From Hexactinellida sp. DTS-2022 (Eukaryota > Porifera > Hexactinellida), in the NCBI GenBank assembly GCA_028753945.1, contig JAPNXP010000018.1:2977643-3041642 (forward strand): a stretch of DNA of 64,000 nucleotides, in the 5' to 3' direction. A program made the translations under genes and the position numbers. The first letter of the stretch is position 1. The number at the start of each line of letters is the position of its first letter. The notes under the pieces are model-generated. The model saw only the letters and a program-made list of their open reading frames with translations, had not been told where the DNA came from and did not search any database. This document shows, piece by piece, positions 35,618 through 46,799 of this stretch.

Positions 35618-36085
35618 TTCATAACTAGCGCGATTCGCTTGCTAGGTCGCTTCGCGGCAGAACACAACCACACACCAACCGCTTCGCGGTTGGTGTGTGG
35701 TTTATATACTCCTAAAATTGATTATAAAGCTTAAATAGGCCTAAATAGTCAAATTAAAAAATCTGAAAATATAGTGATTACGTCATCATGTGATAATGAG
35801 TTAGCATAGTGGCGATCTGGTGTGACCAACGTGTCCCCATCATTAATGTACATGTTCTATTAAATTTTCAGATTTTTATCTCTTAGAGGGCGCGAATTAT
35901 GTGCGATTAAGTGAATTTTCAGGATTCTCGAAATGTGACAATGACGTCATAACTTGTCGAGGTGTGAGCAATATTGAGTGGAAACCTCAACTTGTTGGCG
36001 GGTGCCAAAAGTTACCCCTATATGCCAAAAATCTCATTTGGAAACTGTCCACTTTCTTCAATCAACTCGTAACATACAAACAAAT
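35618..36085 (+). repeat. Dispersed repeat 'R', copy 4, fullest, with perfect hairpin
   Basis: It starts ATAACTAGCGCGATTCGC and contains GGTCGCTTCGCGGCAGAACA. A perfect hairpin follows at 35666-35702 with 17-bp arms and a TTC loop (CCGC-TTC-GCGG). Then come TGATTACGTCATCATG (35780-35795), CTGGTGTGACCAACGTGTCC (35818-35837), and the GTGCGATTAAG and TGTGACAATGACGTCATAAC blocks. It continues to about 36085, as copy 1 does. No open frame is conserved. Confidence 0.8.
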
Positions 36086-37479
36086 ATATACACATATACT
36101 ATATATACACAATGACACATATACACCAGCCTTGTGTTTTAATAGTATAGATATAAATTATAGTACTTTAAATTCCATAATTTAATCCTATTTATTATTT
36201 TAAATTAATGATATTAAAGAACCACTACATTTTATATTATATTTACCAGCGAATTTGTGCAATTAAATATGTTTGGTAATTAAATTAATTTAATGTAAAA
36301 AATTTCAGATCACTTCAGAACACAAGGTGATAGTGTTATAGAATGGAGATATTTAAAACACTATAAATAAAATCATGTGTAAAGTTGACATAGCGAGACA
36401 GATGAAGTTCTTAAGGTACGAAGTTGCAATAATGCATAATATAATTTTTCCAAAAACAGTGATAGTTACAATGAAAATATATGTTAGATACAGAGCTATT
36501 CTTTTATATCTGCAACATTCCTGCAAATGTTACTAATTATACAGCCTAGAAATCTTTCAATAACATGCTGTCGTTACATTCAAATAATAATTGTGGTCTT
36601 CAATCAATAAATTCAAATAAAATTAGTTCTCGTTAATATGAGTTTGAAGTCCTATTATTCCAGGAAGCTGTATTGTGTCGAGAAAATTTAACTGCAACCT
36701 TAGATATTAGACAATTCTCTATCAGATAGACAACGTTTGGATATTTTATAAGATGGTAAATATTTCCTAGTTCCAAGAGGTGTGCCACTGTGCCTTGCTC
36801 TTCAAGATCATTTCTCGAAAAAGTACAAAAGGTTTTTTAAGATGATGATGAACAGTTCACCTTGGAGAGGCAAGCATGATTTGCACGTTGTGTGAACGAA
36901 AGAACAAAGACAACTTACAGAGAGCTGAGGGACGTCTTGGTAGCGGATCCTGGGACGAAGGCGATGCTCTCCGGAATCCATACAGCCTTGGCATAGGCGT
37001 AAACTTTCCCAAAATTAAAATGTTCCCGGGCGAGATATTAACCCATGATGCGTAGAAGTAGCCCGCGCGGTCCGAGTAGATTTTGGATCGAAATATCAAT
37101 TTGAAATATACTATAATTTACCGATGATGCCTTCTCCAAAAATTGGGAGTATTTATTTGTAGGGTTAATTAACCCCACAAATATATTACTCCCAAAATTG
37201 AATATTTTGTAGCCGACAGGAAATAGTTAGCTATACTTGACTGTTTTGAGCCATCGTCAATTTACCTTTTAGACATTCTCGGAGAGCAGGTTGGATGCAC
37301 ACATCTGTCAAGGTATATAGCAACTACAATACTAACAAATAAAGAATACGCAATTGAATGAGAAATTCAATAAAGTGCAATATGTATTTTTTTGAGAAGG
37401 CATCATCGGTAAGAAAAATACTATTACAATAAATTGATAATTTGATCTAAAACTACACCGGCTGCCAGTGTGCTTCTAT
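36086..37479. other. Intron DNA, with half of a dispersed repeat pair
   Basis: About 36689-36800 is the inverted partner of about 26763-26873. A stretch at 36885-37085 has higher GC but no recognised product. The rest is AT-rich. Confidence 0.5.
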
Positions 37480-37489
37480 AATCTGCCCG

Positions 37490-37752
37490 GGATACTTCTA
37501 CGCCTATGAGTCTTGGTGCTCTACATGATCCTCCCTGCCACTTCGTGTGAGGCAGAGCGCTCGTTCAGCATGCTTCACTGACTGCTGAACTACCTCCGAA
37601 GCACTATGAATCGGGAGAGACTGAGCAGCCGGGAAATGCTTCATTGTCATCGAGATGTGGCACGGGCTATCTTGCCCTTAGAAGAGGTGATGGAAGAATT
37701 CATTGGGCGGAGTACTGTGAGGAGAACAAGTTCCTCAACGTTGAGGAGAGGT
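37490..37752 (+). pseudogene. hAT C-terminal dimerisation (hATC) relic
   Basis: The frame reads CEAERSFSMLH, a stop, LLNYLRSTMNRERLSSREML, HCHRDVARAILPLEEV, then EFIGR. A-E-R-S-F-S followed by LR-TM-ERL is the hATC signature. One in-frame stop falls where other hATs have Arg. It is isolated; the catalytic part is not adjacent. Confidence 0.82.
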
Positions 37753-38035
37753 AAACATGAATGCTGAAGTAGGATGCAGATTTGTTTATAGAAGGAATGC
37801 AATGTATGTGTTGTGTAAGAAAAGTTTAATTTATAGCGATTTAGCGGGTAATTTGGGAAAAGTTACAGAAGAGGTAAACAACTTTTCGGAAAAAACGTTT
37901 TATACTAGGTGTAATTTAAAAAATTTAATAACACGCCCCGGCATGATTATCCGTGAAATGGGAAAGTACGACACCACTAATCAGTATTAGCGTGAAGCGG
38001 TTTCAACCTTGAATAATAGTAATACTACTGTTGTA

Positions 38036-38453
38036 CAAGGCTGGATTCGGTTAACCGGCTAACCGGTTAACCGTTGCAGACATCGGTTAACGGTTAGAGA
38101 TTTTATTAACCAGTTAGCCGTACTGTTGAATATCAGCCGATTTATTGGGAAATTAATGTATAAAGTTATAAATATTTTGAATTTTATCAGAATATGTAGT
38201 CCTAAATCCATTTCTCATCACCACTTAATAATTTTTCTTAGACAACATTAATTTAAATTCACCTAAAGCACGAAATGTATCAGTTAATATACTTATGGGC
38301 TTATATTTTATACTGCTGTGTCATATTCTGTAGTATAATCAAATTTTTATAAGGATTTATTGTATTGAGTATAATGGGCGGTTAACCGGTTAACCGTGGC
38401 GAGAAATCGAATTGTAACCGTTGCCTCAGATCGGTTAGCCAACCCCACCCTTG
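38036..38453. mobile_element. CAAGGCTGG MITE, copy 1, 7-bp duplication
   Basis: Termini are CAAGGCTGGATTCGGTTAACC and its imperfect inverted copy ending CCCACCCTTG. It is rich in GGTTAACCGGTTAACC palindromes near both ends. It has a perfect 7-bp duplication, TGTTGTA, at 38029-38035 and 38454-38460. A second copy in the same orientation is at 59776-60187. Confidence 0.9.
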
Positions 38454-38460
38454 TGTTGTA

Positions 38461-39165
38461 TTAAAACCTAGAGAAACATAGTCATAATGAAGCCTAACTG
38501 AATGGTCACGAAAAAGTGAACCGTTATAAAGAGCGAGTATTTCATCGCCGTTTTTTAAATTTAGCATATAAGATTCTTCAGAAGCAATCGATTAAGGGAC
38601 CCATTATTGCAGGTAAATGTGATTTGTAATTTTGCCGAAGAGGGGTACCGAATGCGTTCTTTCAGCGTTTACTGGACCGGGAGCAGCCTAGTGGTGCTTT
38701 GGATATAATGAAGCTACTTTGCATTTCATGTTGTTTAAGTTCGTTAAAACAGAGATTAAGGAAATTGTTTCAAAATGTATTAACTGTTGAATATCATATG
38801 AGACACTACGAATTTGTATTCGGAATTCATTGAGGAACGGTCAGAGTTACATAGAGGAATGAGAAATAATAAATCTAAAAATATATATACATATCTAAAG
38901 TAGTGGTGTCTAGTCTTTTGTATTGGCTGGCCAATTGTAGATAACCCAGGATAAAACCAATTAAATTTCGATAAATGTTTTCACTTTGATTTACATCAAG
39001 GAACTGCTTCTTAAAGCTATTAACAAGGTTTCTGAGAATTTCATGTTAATTTCAATGATTATTCCAAATTTGGTGTCCACCACAGTAAAAGCGTAAATCC
39101 GAAATAGTTACTTAGGTGTCCACCTCTCAGAGTTTGGGAATCCGATCTCAACAACTATGGTGCAT
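38461..39165. other. Intron DNA, no confirmed gene
   Basis: A short minus-strand frame just right of the MITE reads NGDEILALYNGSLFRDHSVR. It has no recognised family and no clear splice sites. The rest shows nothing. Confidence 0.4.
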
Positions 39166-39173
39166 GGTGTAAC

Positions 39174-39517
39174 CAGAGGCGATCCAGACACAAATCTGAG
39201 GGGGCGCATAGGGGGGCAAAGACTATTTCAGGCGGGGCTGTCTCCTCAAATTACTAACTAAATTTTCAACATACAAAATCTTAAATATCTCAAATAGTCA
39301 AAATCCTTAAAATGTAAATACAATAATACGTATATAGTGAGTAAGTATATCTAACGATAATAATACTAAAGGTATATAATTGGTGCCATATGCGAAAATG
39401 AACTTTAAGGTCTGAGTGGGCACGGATGTTGTTGTCAGTGGGAGGGGGGGCAGTAGGGGGGCAGGTTATAATTAAGGAGGACACATGCCCCCCTGCCCCC
39501 CCTTGGCTCCGCCACTA
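39174..39517. mobile_element. hAT-type MITE (CAGAGGCGATCC)
   Basis: A 344-bp element with termini CAGAGGCGATCC and GGCTCCGCCACTA, and G-rich or C-rich tracts just inside. The 8-bp duplication is GGTGTAAC and GGTGTAAT (39166-39173 and 39518-39525), with one mismatch. Confidence 0.88.
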
Positions 39518-39757
39518 GGTGTAATTAGTGTATGCGGGATTTACTTGGCAATCAATATGCTTGAAATACCTAAATCGAGGGCCGAAGCAATGATTAAAAG
39601 ATATAAAGAGCGTTTTTAGGAAGTTTTAAGTATATATTCTAATCAGAAAACTGATAAATTTATCAGCATATTGTTTGCAATATTATAGATATTCATTATA
39701 TTATTTGTGCCAATTGACAAGTGTTCTATTTATGCAGAGTCTACTGAGTATTAGTTA

Positions 39758-40075
39758 TAGTGTTGTAAGATCGGAAAATTTCCTAGGAAATTTCCAGAAA
39801 ATAGCTAAATTTCCGGAAATTTTAAAAGGAAAAATTATTATATATACGTGTACCTAGTTTTTAATTTTGATAAACAATATCTACGTATAATGAAGAGTTA
39901 TTACTGTGCGCTTGTTATTCTCCCTCATGACAGTCTAACTTAAGTAGAACAAAAATTTTGGCAATTTCAAATAAAGTTCCTAAGCATAATTTGAAATATG
40001 TAATCTTTCCAGATATTTCTGGCAATTTTCGGAAATTTCAATAGAAACAAAATTTTCGGAAATTTTACAACACTA
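39758..40075. mobile_element. hAT-type MITE (TAGTGTTGTAA, GGAAATTTCC-rich)
   Basis: A 318-bp element with termini TAGTGTTGTAA and TTACAACACTA and many GGAAATTTCC/CGGAAATTT motifs. It has a perfect 8-bp duplication, ATTAGTTA, at 39750-39757 and 40076-40083. Confidence 0.92.
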
Positions 40076-40251
40076 ATTAGTTAAATATAAGGATCAAAAA
40101 TTAACATCATGAAATACGTAAGTGGTATATATCGACAATGAAAATATGTTTTGCAAAGTAAGAATCAAATATTAACTATACAGAACAATATTTTAATTAT
40201 AGTATGAAGATAAGGGAAGTAAGTAATAAAATAAATCGAAATGGTACCAAC

Positions 40252-40561
40252 CTTAATTGAATCTACAAAATTAAAAGAGTTCGAGTCTTTGCTTGGGCCA
40301 AACTTGACTACGAATCTATTAATTGAACGCATACTTTCATCTTGCGAGAATGGAATATCAAACCATCGACCTTTATCATTAACGAATTCAATTGTGATCC
40401 TACGGTTAAATAATTCAACATATGAAGGAGATTGAACAATAGAATTACATCCTAGGTGTAGTTGAATACCAACAAAAACGTTATTGGAGTTGGTACTGAT
40501 AATCTCAATGTTGAAACCACTGGCCTTTGAATTAAAGATGTAATGAAATTCAGAAGAAAGT
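40252..40561 (-). CDS. UBR4: UBR4 exon (E2), beta-rich domain
   Basis: The acceptor is ATTTAG and the donor is AAG|GTTGGT. The first base (A) completes the Arg codon begun in E1 (CG), and 103 open codons end in phase 0. Motifs are KASGFNIEI, NNVFVGIQLHLG, SYVELFNRRITIEFV, GRWFDIPFSQDE and ends FVDSIK. In vertebrate UBR4, as I recall it, the same order is GGFTIEI, GMRIQIG, SYIEIFGR, RWFDFPFTREEA, IDAVK. This is the beta-sandwich-like module that follows the propeller segment. The intron to E3 is 11,064 bp and holds repeats of at least six families. Confidence 0.95.
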
Positions 40562-42288
40562 CTAAATAATTAGGGAAATATTATAGGTAATAATCAAGAC
40601 GGCTAAATAAAAGATCAAAAAACATTGAGTATTAATATTTAATACAATGAAATCGAAAATTACAGCAGTGCCGAAAGGATTTCTTCTGGAGGCAATATAT
40701 CAATTGTTTAGGTGAAAGTGTTTCGATAATAAACACATCAGAAATATATATTTTATTTACTCTTGGATGCAAATTGATTTAGGGAATAGTAGTTTGTGTA
40801 GTTTTCCATAGCAGACCCATGTTAATAAGAAGGAAAAAGATATGTTAAGGAAGGGGTTTTTCAAACTATGACTCTCCAGCCTGAAAAATGCGGCTCATCA
40901 AAACAAATAATTTCAGAAACTATTTTAATAATTGATCTGGTCGCAATCGTGAGTTCGATGCACCCTCGTAATTATAACTTTTTGGCCATTACTTGTTTAT
41001 ACTAAATACGAAATGAGCCATGATACTGTACTATGTACTATTGCTATGTTATTCGTTATAAACTAAATCCATAAAATTAATTATCAGCTATATATTTAAA
41101 ATCAGTTTGACTATATAAATTTAAATCTGCCATTACATAAGTAACTAAACAACATTAAAGAGTGAATCGATTGAATAAGACCGAAACAAGAACAAAATTG
41201 GATTTCAATGCTGAAATAAGAATGAATAGAATAAGACCAATTAATATCCATGATTGGTACAGTACCAATTATTCAATACTGCAGGCTTGTCGCCTGGATT
41301 TTTTGTTGTAAGGGTACATCACAATCAGACATGAGTAATAGAAAATGTTGGTATATATTTACTTTTTATACTCATGTAATATCCTAATTTTGTAATTAGA
41401 AGGTAGGAGTCGTTAGTTACTGTAGTTTGTAAAATCTTTAGAATCTCTACTTTTCTCAGTTACATAATGAAACCTTCAAATAACAATAGTAACCCAAAGA
41501 GTACATTCTCACTCACAATATTAACACTTTCTAATACACTTTCTAATGGTACAATAGCTTTCAAGAAGGGAATGTAACTTTTGATAGAGGCGCAAGAAGA
41601 AACCTGCAAGACTGGGAAAAGTATATTGATATCGCAAGTATTCGTTAATTGAATAGGATTTGAAAATAATATTCGTGATAGGATGAAAAATACCAAGGAT
41701 TTGTTTATGATTGAATAACGGCGTAATGTAACTAACAAATAACCATTATGCTTACCTAATTATCAATTTAGCTTTGATATCTCTCAGTCATGTTTCAATC
41801 CTACTAGTGCGTATCGCTTACTAGGCAGCTTCGTGGCAGAATACAACCACACAAATAACCGCTTCTGAATTCTGGTGGTGCTTCATTCTTCTAAAGTAAT
41901 TATCGCGAAGAAATGTAAAAGAACAGCAAATTTCATTTGTGGAGTAAGCATTTTAAAAATATGGTGGGACCAACAAGTCTGAATCAATGTTAGGATCAAC
42001 GAGGTATTGGTAGAAAATCAATTAATGGCTATTTTAGATCGAATAATGGCAGCGTTCAGAAAATTTAGAACTCCCAGGATCTAAAAGGGTAAATCCAAGC
42101 ATTTTAACAGTGTTTTAGATATAGTACATAGGGATTATACAGATGGGAGGGGGGGGCGCCCGGAATTCCTCCCGCCCCTAGCTTGAGTTTCCTCCTCCTA
42201 GAAATATGCTGCTAAGATCTTATTTTCAGCTAAAATTAGGTGTATTATTAGCAAAAGTGATTCAGTAGACAGATAGGTGCCAGAACCC
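40562..42288. other. UBR4 intron, with degenerate repeat R copy 5 near 41.8 kb
   Basis: About 41800-41995 carries eroded versions of the repeat R blocks: CTAGTGCGTATCGCTTACTAGG, CTTCGTGGCAGAATACAACCACAC, and GGTGGGACCAACAAGTC. A C/G-rich spot at 42144-42182 (CCCGGAATTCC) is unexplained. A 92-codon minus frame at 41460-41738 was considered as an exon and rejected. Confidence 0.5.
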
Positions 42289-42296
42289 ACCAGATA

Positions 42297-42474
42297 CAGG
42301 GCAGGATTTACCCTTGAGTGGCCTGAAGGCTGAACCACACAAGTGGCCCGAACATGATAGACATTGGTCGGTAGTGGTCATGTAGTTGCCCATTGGTCCT
42401 GTAGTGTCCTGTCATTTGTCCTGTAGTGGCCCGAAGGCTATAGCCTACTTAGCCTAATGGTAAATCCGGCCCTG
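42297..42474. mobile_element. hAT-type MITE (CAGGGCAGGATTTACC)
   Basis: A 178-bp element with termini CAGGGCAGGATTTACC and GGTAAATCCGGCCCTG and internal GTAGTGGCC-type short repeats. It has a perfect 8-bp duplication, ACCAGATA, at 42289-42296 and 42475-42482. Confidence 0.93.
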
Positions 42475-42847
42475 ACCAGATATACTTTCACAAGCCAGGG
42501 TTTTATACAGGATTTTAGACCAAGTGGGTGAAAATGTGGTTATAATGCTGGATTCCCAACTTGAGTCAACAAAAAGTATTCAATTTTGTTAATGGGGTAG
42601 GTAGCCTTATGAGATGAAGGTTATCATGTTTCTAGATAACTCCATTGTATTTTTGGGTAAGCTCCTAGACCACGGAAAATTCTGCTTGTTGGTATAACTT
42701 TAGGTAAATTTTTGTTATTTGATAGTGACTCTAGTTAGGCTGGTTAGAGTGTGATTTGCTAACATTAGCAGCTGCAATTAACTCACAGATTTGGTTGCAG
42801 CAGCAGATTTATAGTGTTTAATTTGGTTTTTAATAGTATACTAAACA

Positions 42848-44140
42848 ATGAATATCAGAAAGTTTCTGGTGAGGAAGAGATCTATGGAAACTGACTTAGA
42901 TAGCAGCATCGAATCTTTCGATGATGGCATGGAAGACAACTTACCGGATGTCACAACAATAGAAATCAGAAGGAGTCCGAACAGTTTCTTCAGTTATCTC
43001 AAACATCACAATCTGAACAAATTTTGTGTACCCAAACGTCCACTATGCCCCCATCTACTGACTGTCCTCCTAACTAACTGAATCCCAACGAATGAAAAAT
43101 TACAAATCCTACCTATCCTACAACCATCGTTGGGAAATTAAAAATGGTTGGGTATACTGTTTAATTACTTAATTCAAAAGAAGGAATGTTCTGTAGAATT
43201 TGTGAGAAAAGTGGGAACCTCCTGCTTGTGTTGTGTGAGAAGAGATGGACCACAAGGGATATAACGGATTGGAATCATGTCACAGATATGCTAAAGCAGC
43301 ACAACAATGCCGATTGGCATAGACACAAAGTTGAAACTTCCATAATGTCCGACCAGGCTGATACTTATCAAAATGTTTAATAAGTTTTAATAATAACTGC
43401 AGTGTTCTGATGCGGCTAAGGAACTGGAAGAGAGACGAATCAAAAATCGTGAGGTAATTCTGAAAATCATTCGATTTAAGTACTTCTTAGCAAAAATTAA
43501 TATTCCTCATAGGCCACCTAAGGAAAGTTAGTGGAACTCCTTGTTTCCAATGGTGATGAACTGCTTAAATATCAGTTTATATCACACTGAGGAAGGTGCT
43601 CGCAATGCACAGTACACGTCTTCTTTCTCAGCAACAGACATCAATGAAGCAATTGACTTGGATTGACCGAAATTTGGAGACGAGATTGAAGTCTAGTTCA
43701 TATTTCACAATCATGGCAGATGAGTGCCAAGATGTTTCCTCTCATGAATAATTACCCATCTGTTGTAGGGGGATAGTGAATGGTCATCTCATACACAAAC
43801 ACAGGGAAGGTTCCAGCACAAAATATTTTTTGGGGGGGGGGTAAAATGCCCGGGGTTGGGCCTTAGAATTGTGAACGCCGTGGGAAGCGCCGGCTGGTCA
43901 ACTGTGCAAGTTTTTAGAGGTTCCTGTTTTTAGAACTGCATTTGAGGGGTGGTGGGGTGGGTACAACTCCCCTGAATCCTCCGGCGGATCCATCCCTGTC
44001 GAACACAATCTAGTGTGTACTTCTATTGAAATGTCAATGAATGAATGCAATGTACATATTACAACGGAATTATTTGAACGTGGGAATTATGCATTAAAAT
44101 TGATGAATCAGCATTTCTCTGTAAATGTTGGATAATACTT
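42848..44140 (+). pseudogene. hAT transposase relic (TTF/DUF4371 type)
   Basis: Pieces in order are an acidic N-terminus (MNIRKFLVRKRSMETDLDSS), a finger-like part MFCRICEKSGN (43186) with TTRDITDWNHVTDMLKQHNN (43255-43315), and, at about 43695-43745, SSYFTIMADECQDVSSHE, the start of the catalytic domain. After ICCRGIVNGHLIHKH it is broken by the MITE at 43802-43998. It then continues weakly (VCTSIEMSMNECN). It is nonfunctional. Confidence 0.75.
43802..43998. mobile_element. hAT-like MITE, CAGGGATGG-TCCA family, short copy 3
   Basis: It begins CAGGGAAGGTTCCAGCACAAA and ends CGGATCCATCCCTG. The body matches 24416-24908 (GTGGGAAGCGCC, AGAACTGCATTTGAG) but lacks the middle half. It sits inside the hAT relic. 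The flanking duplication is unclear. Confidence 0.8.
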
Positions 44141-45596
44141 TGTAAAACACGAATTCTCAAAATTTTAAAATATGTTTGTGAACGATGTCATCAAGACCTC
44201 AATGTTGAAAGAATAATTTGTAAAGGTGTACCTACAGTAAGGGAGAATTGATGAATTGGAAGCTTGTTTCCACTATACATCATCATGTAAACAAAAATAT
44301 TGACTTAAATCTTTTGTGTATATTCGTACAGCAGTCAAACCATCAAAACTGGAATAAAATTAATTTTACTTGCTAAGTAAATTTTAATCTCATAATGAGT
44401 TTTCGAAAAATCTGAAATACAAAAGTTGATATTAATTTTAAATTGGGTATATACCACACAATTGATACAAAAGTGGAGGAGAATATTTATATATGTAAAA
44501 TATACAATTTATCAGGTGCCTGAACCATCGAAAAATATTCTAACCCAAATTTGAGAATATCTGATAAATACCATATAAGTAATATTTACCAGCTAGACTT
44601 TTGAGATCCATCCAGAACCGTTGAGTTTTCGAAAATCGGACCAGTGGTTCAGATTCTATATAACTTGACGAGCAAACTTTCTGATCGGAGATATGGGAAG
44701 AAATAGTGGGGGAACACCTAGAGGAGTTTTCCGATGAACACTCATTATTAGTACGAATGTAGGAAATATAAGTTATAATCAAGTGTTTTAATTATTAGAT
44801 ACAACATTATCCTAATCATATAAGCACTATGTAAGGTTTGATTACGTTTGAGGTCAAAATTATTCACATGAGCATCAGGAATTGGAGGGAAATGTCAATT
44901 TTTTAAGGGAGGGGCAGGAAAGATAAGTCCGGGTGATGGATCACTATAAAATACTAGACTTTATGTATGATCTATAAGGTGGATTTTTATAAAATAAAAT
45001 GCAAACTGACAAAATAAATTTAGTTTTTTAACAATTTGCTGGTGTACATTATCCCTTGGGTTAGGCATACTCGCTAAGTTCTATAAACAAATTGTAAGTC
45101 TCTATATGTTGAAAATAAACTAAATTAATACAACAGTATCATAGTTAGTATATATCAATCAGTTATCAGAAAATACGCCCTTAATAGTAAAGCATGTGGA
45201 AAAACGGTTTCCCCAAAGAAATAACTTTAATGGATTTTTCGGCCTTTTCTATTGACTAGCTTAGGCATAAATAATAAATTTCGGGACAATGCTGCCTACT
45301 ATTTTCACTGTTTACATGCTTATTCCACAACTCGTTTTCACATGGATAGAGTTAATTAATTTTAAATGATTTTTTGGATTAGAAGAATTCATTTTTGTAT
45401 GTAGTGTTGGTTTGTTTAGCATTAGGAACCCATTCTCAAAATTAATAAATTCAACAATCGGTGGTACTAATAATTTATTTATAATATCTGCATCTTGCAT
45501 ATAGAAGCAGACAATAAATTGGCCTGGACTATGATCATAAGTGGATTTTCAAATGTATTTAATGCCCTTTTCACTGCCAATTACCGGGATCGAAAT
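44141..45596. other. UBR4 intron DNA, no confirmed gene
   Basis: A minus-strand frame at 44540-44782 (with RFSKTQRFWMDLK) was considered as an exon and rejected. The direct joining of exons E1 and E2 leaves no room for it, although it could be an alternative or unrelated exon. The rest is AT-rich. Confidence 0.45.
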
Positions 45597-45604
45597 ACCG
45601 GGTT

Positions 45605-46791
45605 CAGGCCCGGATTTACCATACGGCAGATGCGGCGGCATATGCCCGGGGCCTCGCGCTATTGGGGTCCCGCGCTTTGGTGGCCCGCGCTTGGGTCCCT
45701 CCAGTGGGAAGATTCTTTATTGACAAAAAATGTTCAAATTCGATGTACCTACTTTATGTGCCATAGTTTGAGCATTACTATATAGTCTCTTTGTCGCGCA
45801 ATGAAGCAATTACCATACCAACGTGACCTAACTATTTGAATTTTCGACTAAATGAACTAGGGTCATATTTACTAATATCAATAAATTAATTAATCCAAAT
45901 CTACTAATTGTCCTGAGAATTTAACAAGTATTAAGTATTAAAAAAATTCGGGGGGCAAGCCCCCAGATCGCCAAAACAATCACTCGCTACGCTCGCTCTA
46001 AAACTCCCTTGCCATGCAGGGTCCAATCCCGTGCTCGGCTCTGCAATCGTATTGAATTTCAGACTAATTCAGATGTATATTTCCTTATTCGTAAATAGGA
46101 GCCCTTCGGTCTCGGTAGCTTTGCGACGACTCGGTGCTACACACATCAAGTTAACAGCCGCTACGCAGCCTTACCCTTCCCTAAACCAATTATAATAAGA
46201 CTCCATAATTTAAAATTTCACCCATTTGTTTACATATTTTGTCAACAACAACAATAAATATTAAAGTTGAATTTTTTTAATAGGAGAATCGGAATCAGCA
46301 TACTCACTCGTTCACCTATTACACCAAATGGAAGCCAGCCTCCTGATTCATTTTGAATTTTCAGCAATTTGTTTACTTTATTAAACACAACAACAATAAA
46401 TATTGATATTAGAAATTTCTAAATGCGAAATTCGGAATCAGCATACTTGTTTACCTACATGACTATTTGGAAGCTAGCCTCTATCTCAATTATAAGTGCG
46501 GTTTCTATTCTCCTATCACATTAATACAAGCCGGACCAACATACCCACTTACAACAATCGAGTTCAAATTCGTAAACACACATGTGAAATGTTAATGGCA
46601 TGGGTGATAGAAGGAACTGCGTTTAATTTTTATGAGTAGACAATATTTTCCCTAGCACTCCATGATCGATCCAACCAAAAATCAGTTTTCCATGGGCCAA
46701 AGGAAGCCAATTTTAATCGTTTGCAATATGATCAAGGGCCCCCGCGCGGAAAAATATGCCGCGGGCCCCGCGAAATCAAAATCCGGCCCTG
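45605..46791. mobile_element. Nonautonomous hAT element, 1.2 kb (CAGGCCCGGATTTACC)
   Basis: A 1187-bp element. The left end is CAGGCCCGGATTTACC; the right end, as reverse complement, is CAGGGCCGGATTTTGATTTC. GC-rich GGCATATGCCCGGGGCC and CCGCGGGCCCCGCG lie just inside. The 8-bp duplication is ACCGGGTT and AACGGGTT (45597-45604 and 46792-46799), with one mismatch. At 46090-46190 it holds a CCCTTCGGTCTCGG hairpin block like that at 63.88 kb. No transposase was seen. Confidence 0.88.
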
Positions 46792-46799
46792 AACGGGTT

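Noticed and set aside
41460..41738. Minus-strand open frame of 92 codons as a UBR4 exon
   Set aside because: Exons E1 and E2 join directly with matching phase and sequence (CG|A, Arg), leaving no room for it, and I saw no acceptor and donor pair of fitting phase.
44540..44782. Minus-strand open frame as a UBR4 exon
   Set aside because: Same reason: it lies in the E1-E2 intron and has no recognised homology.
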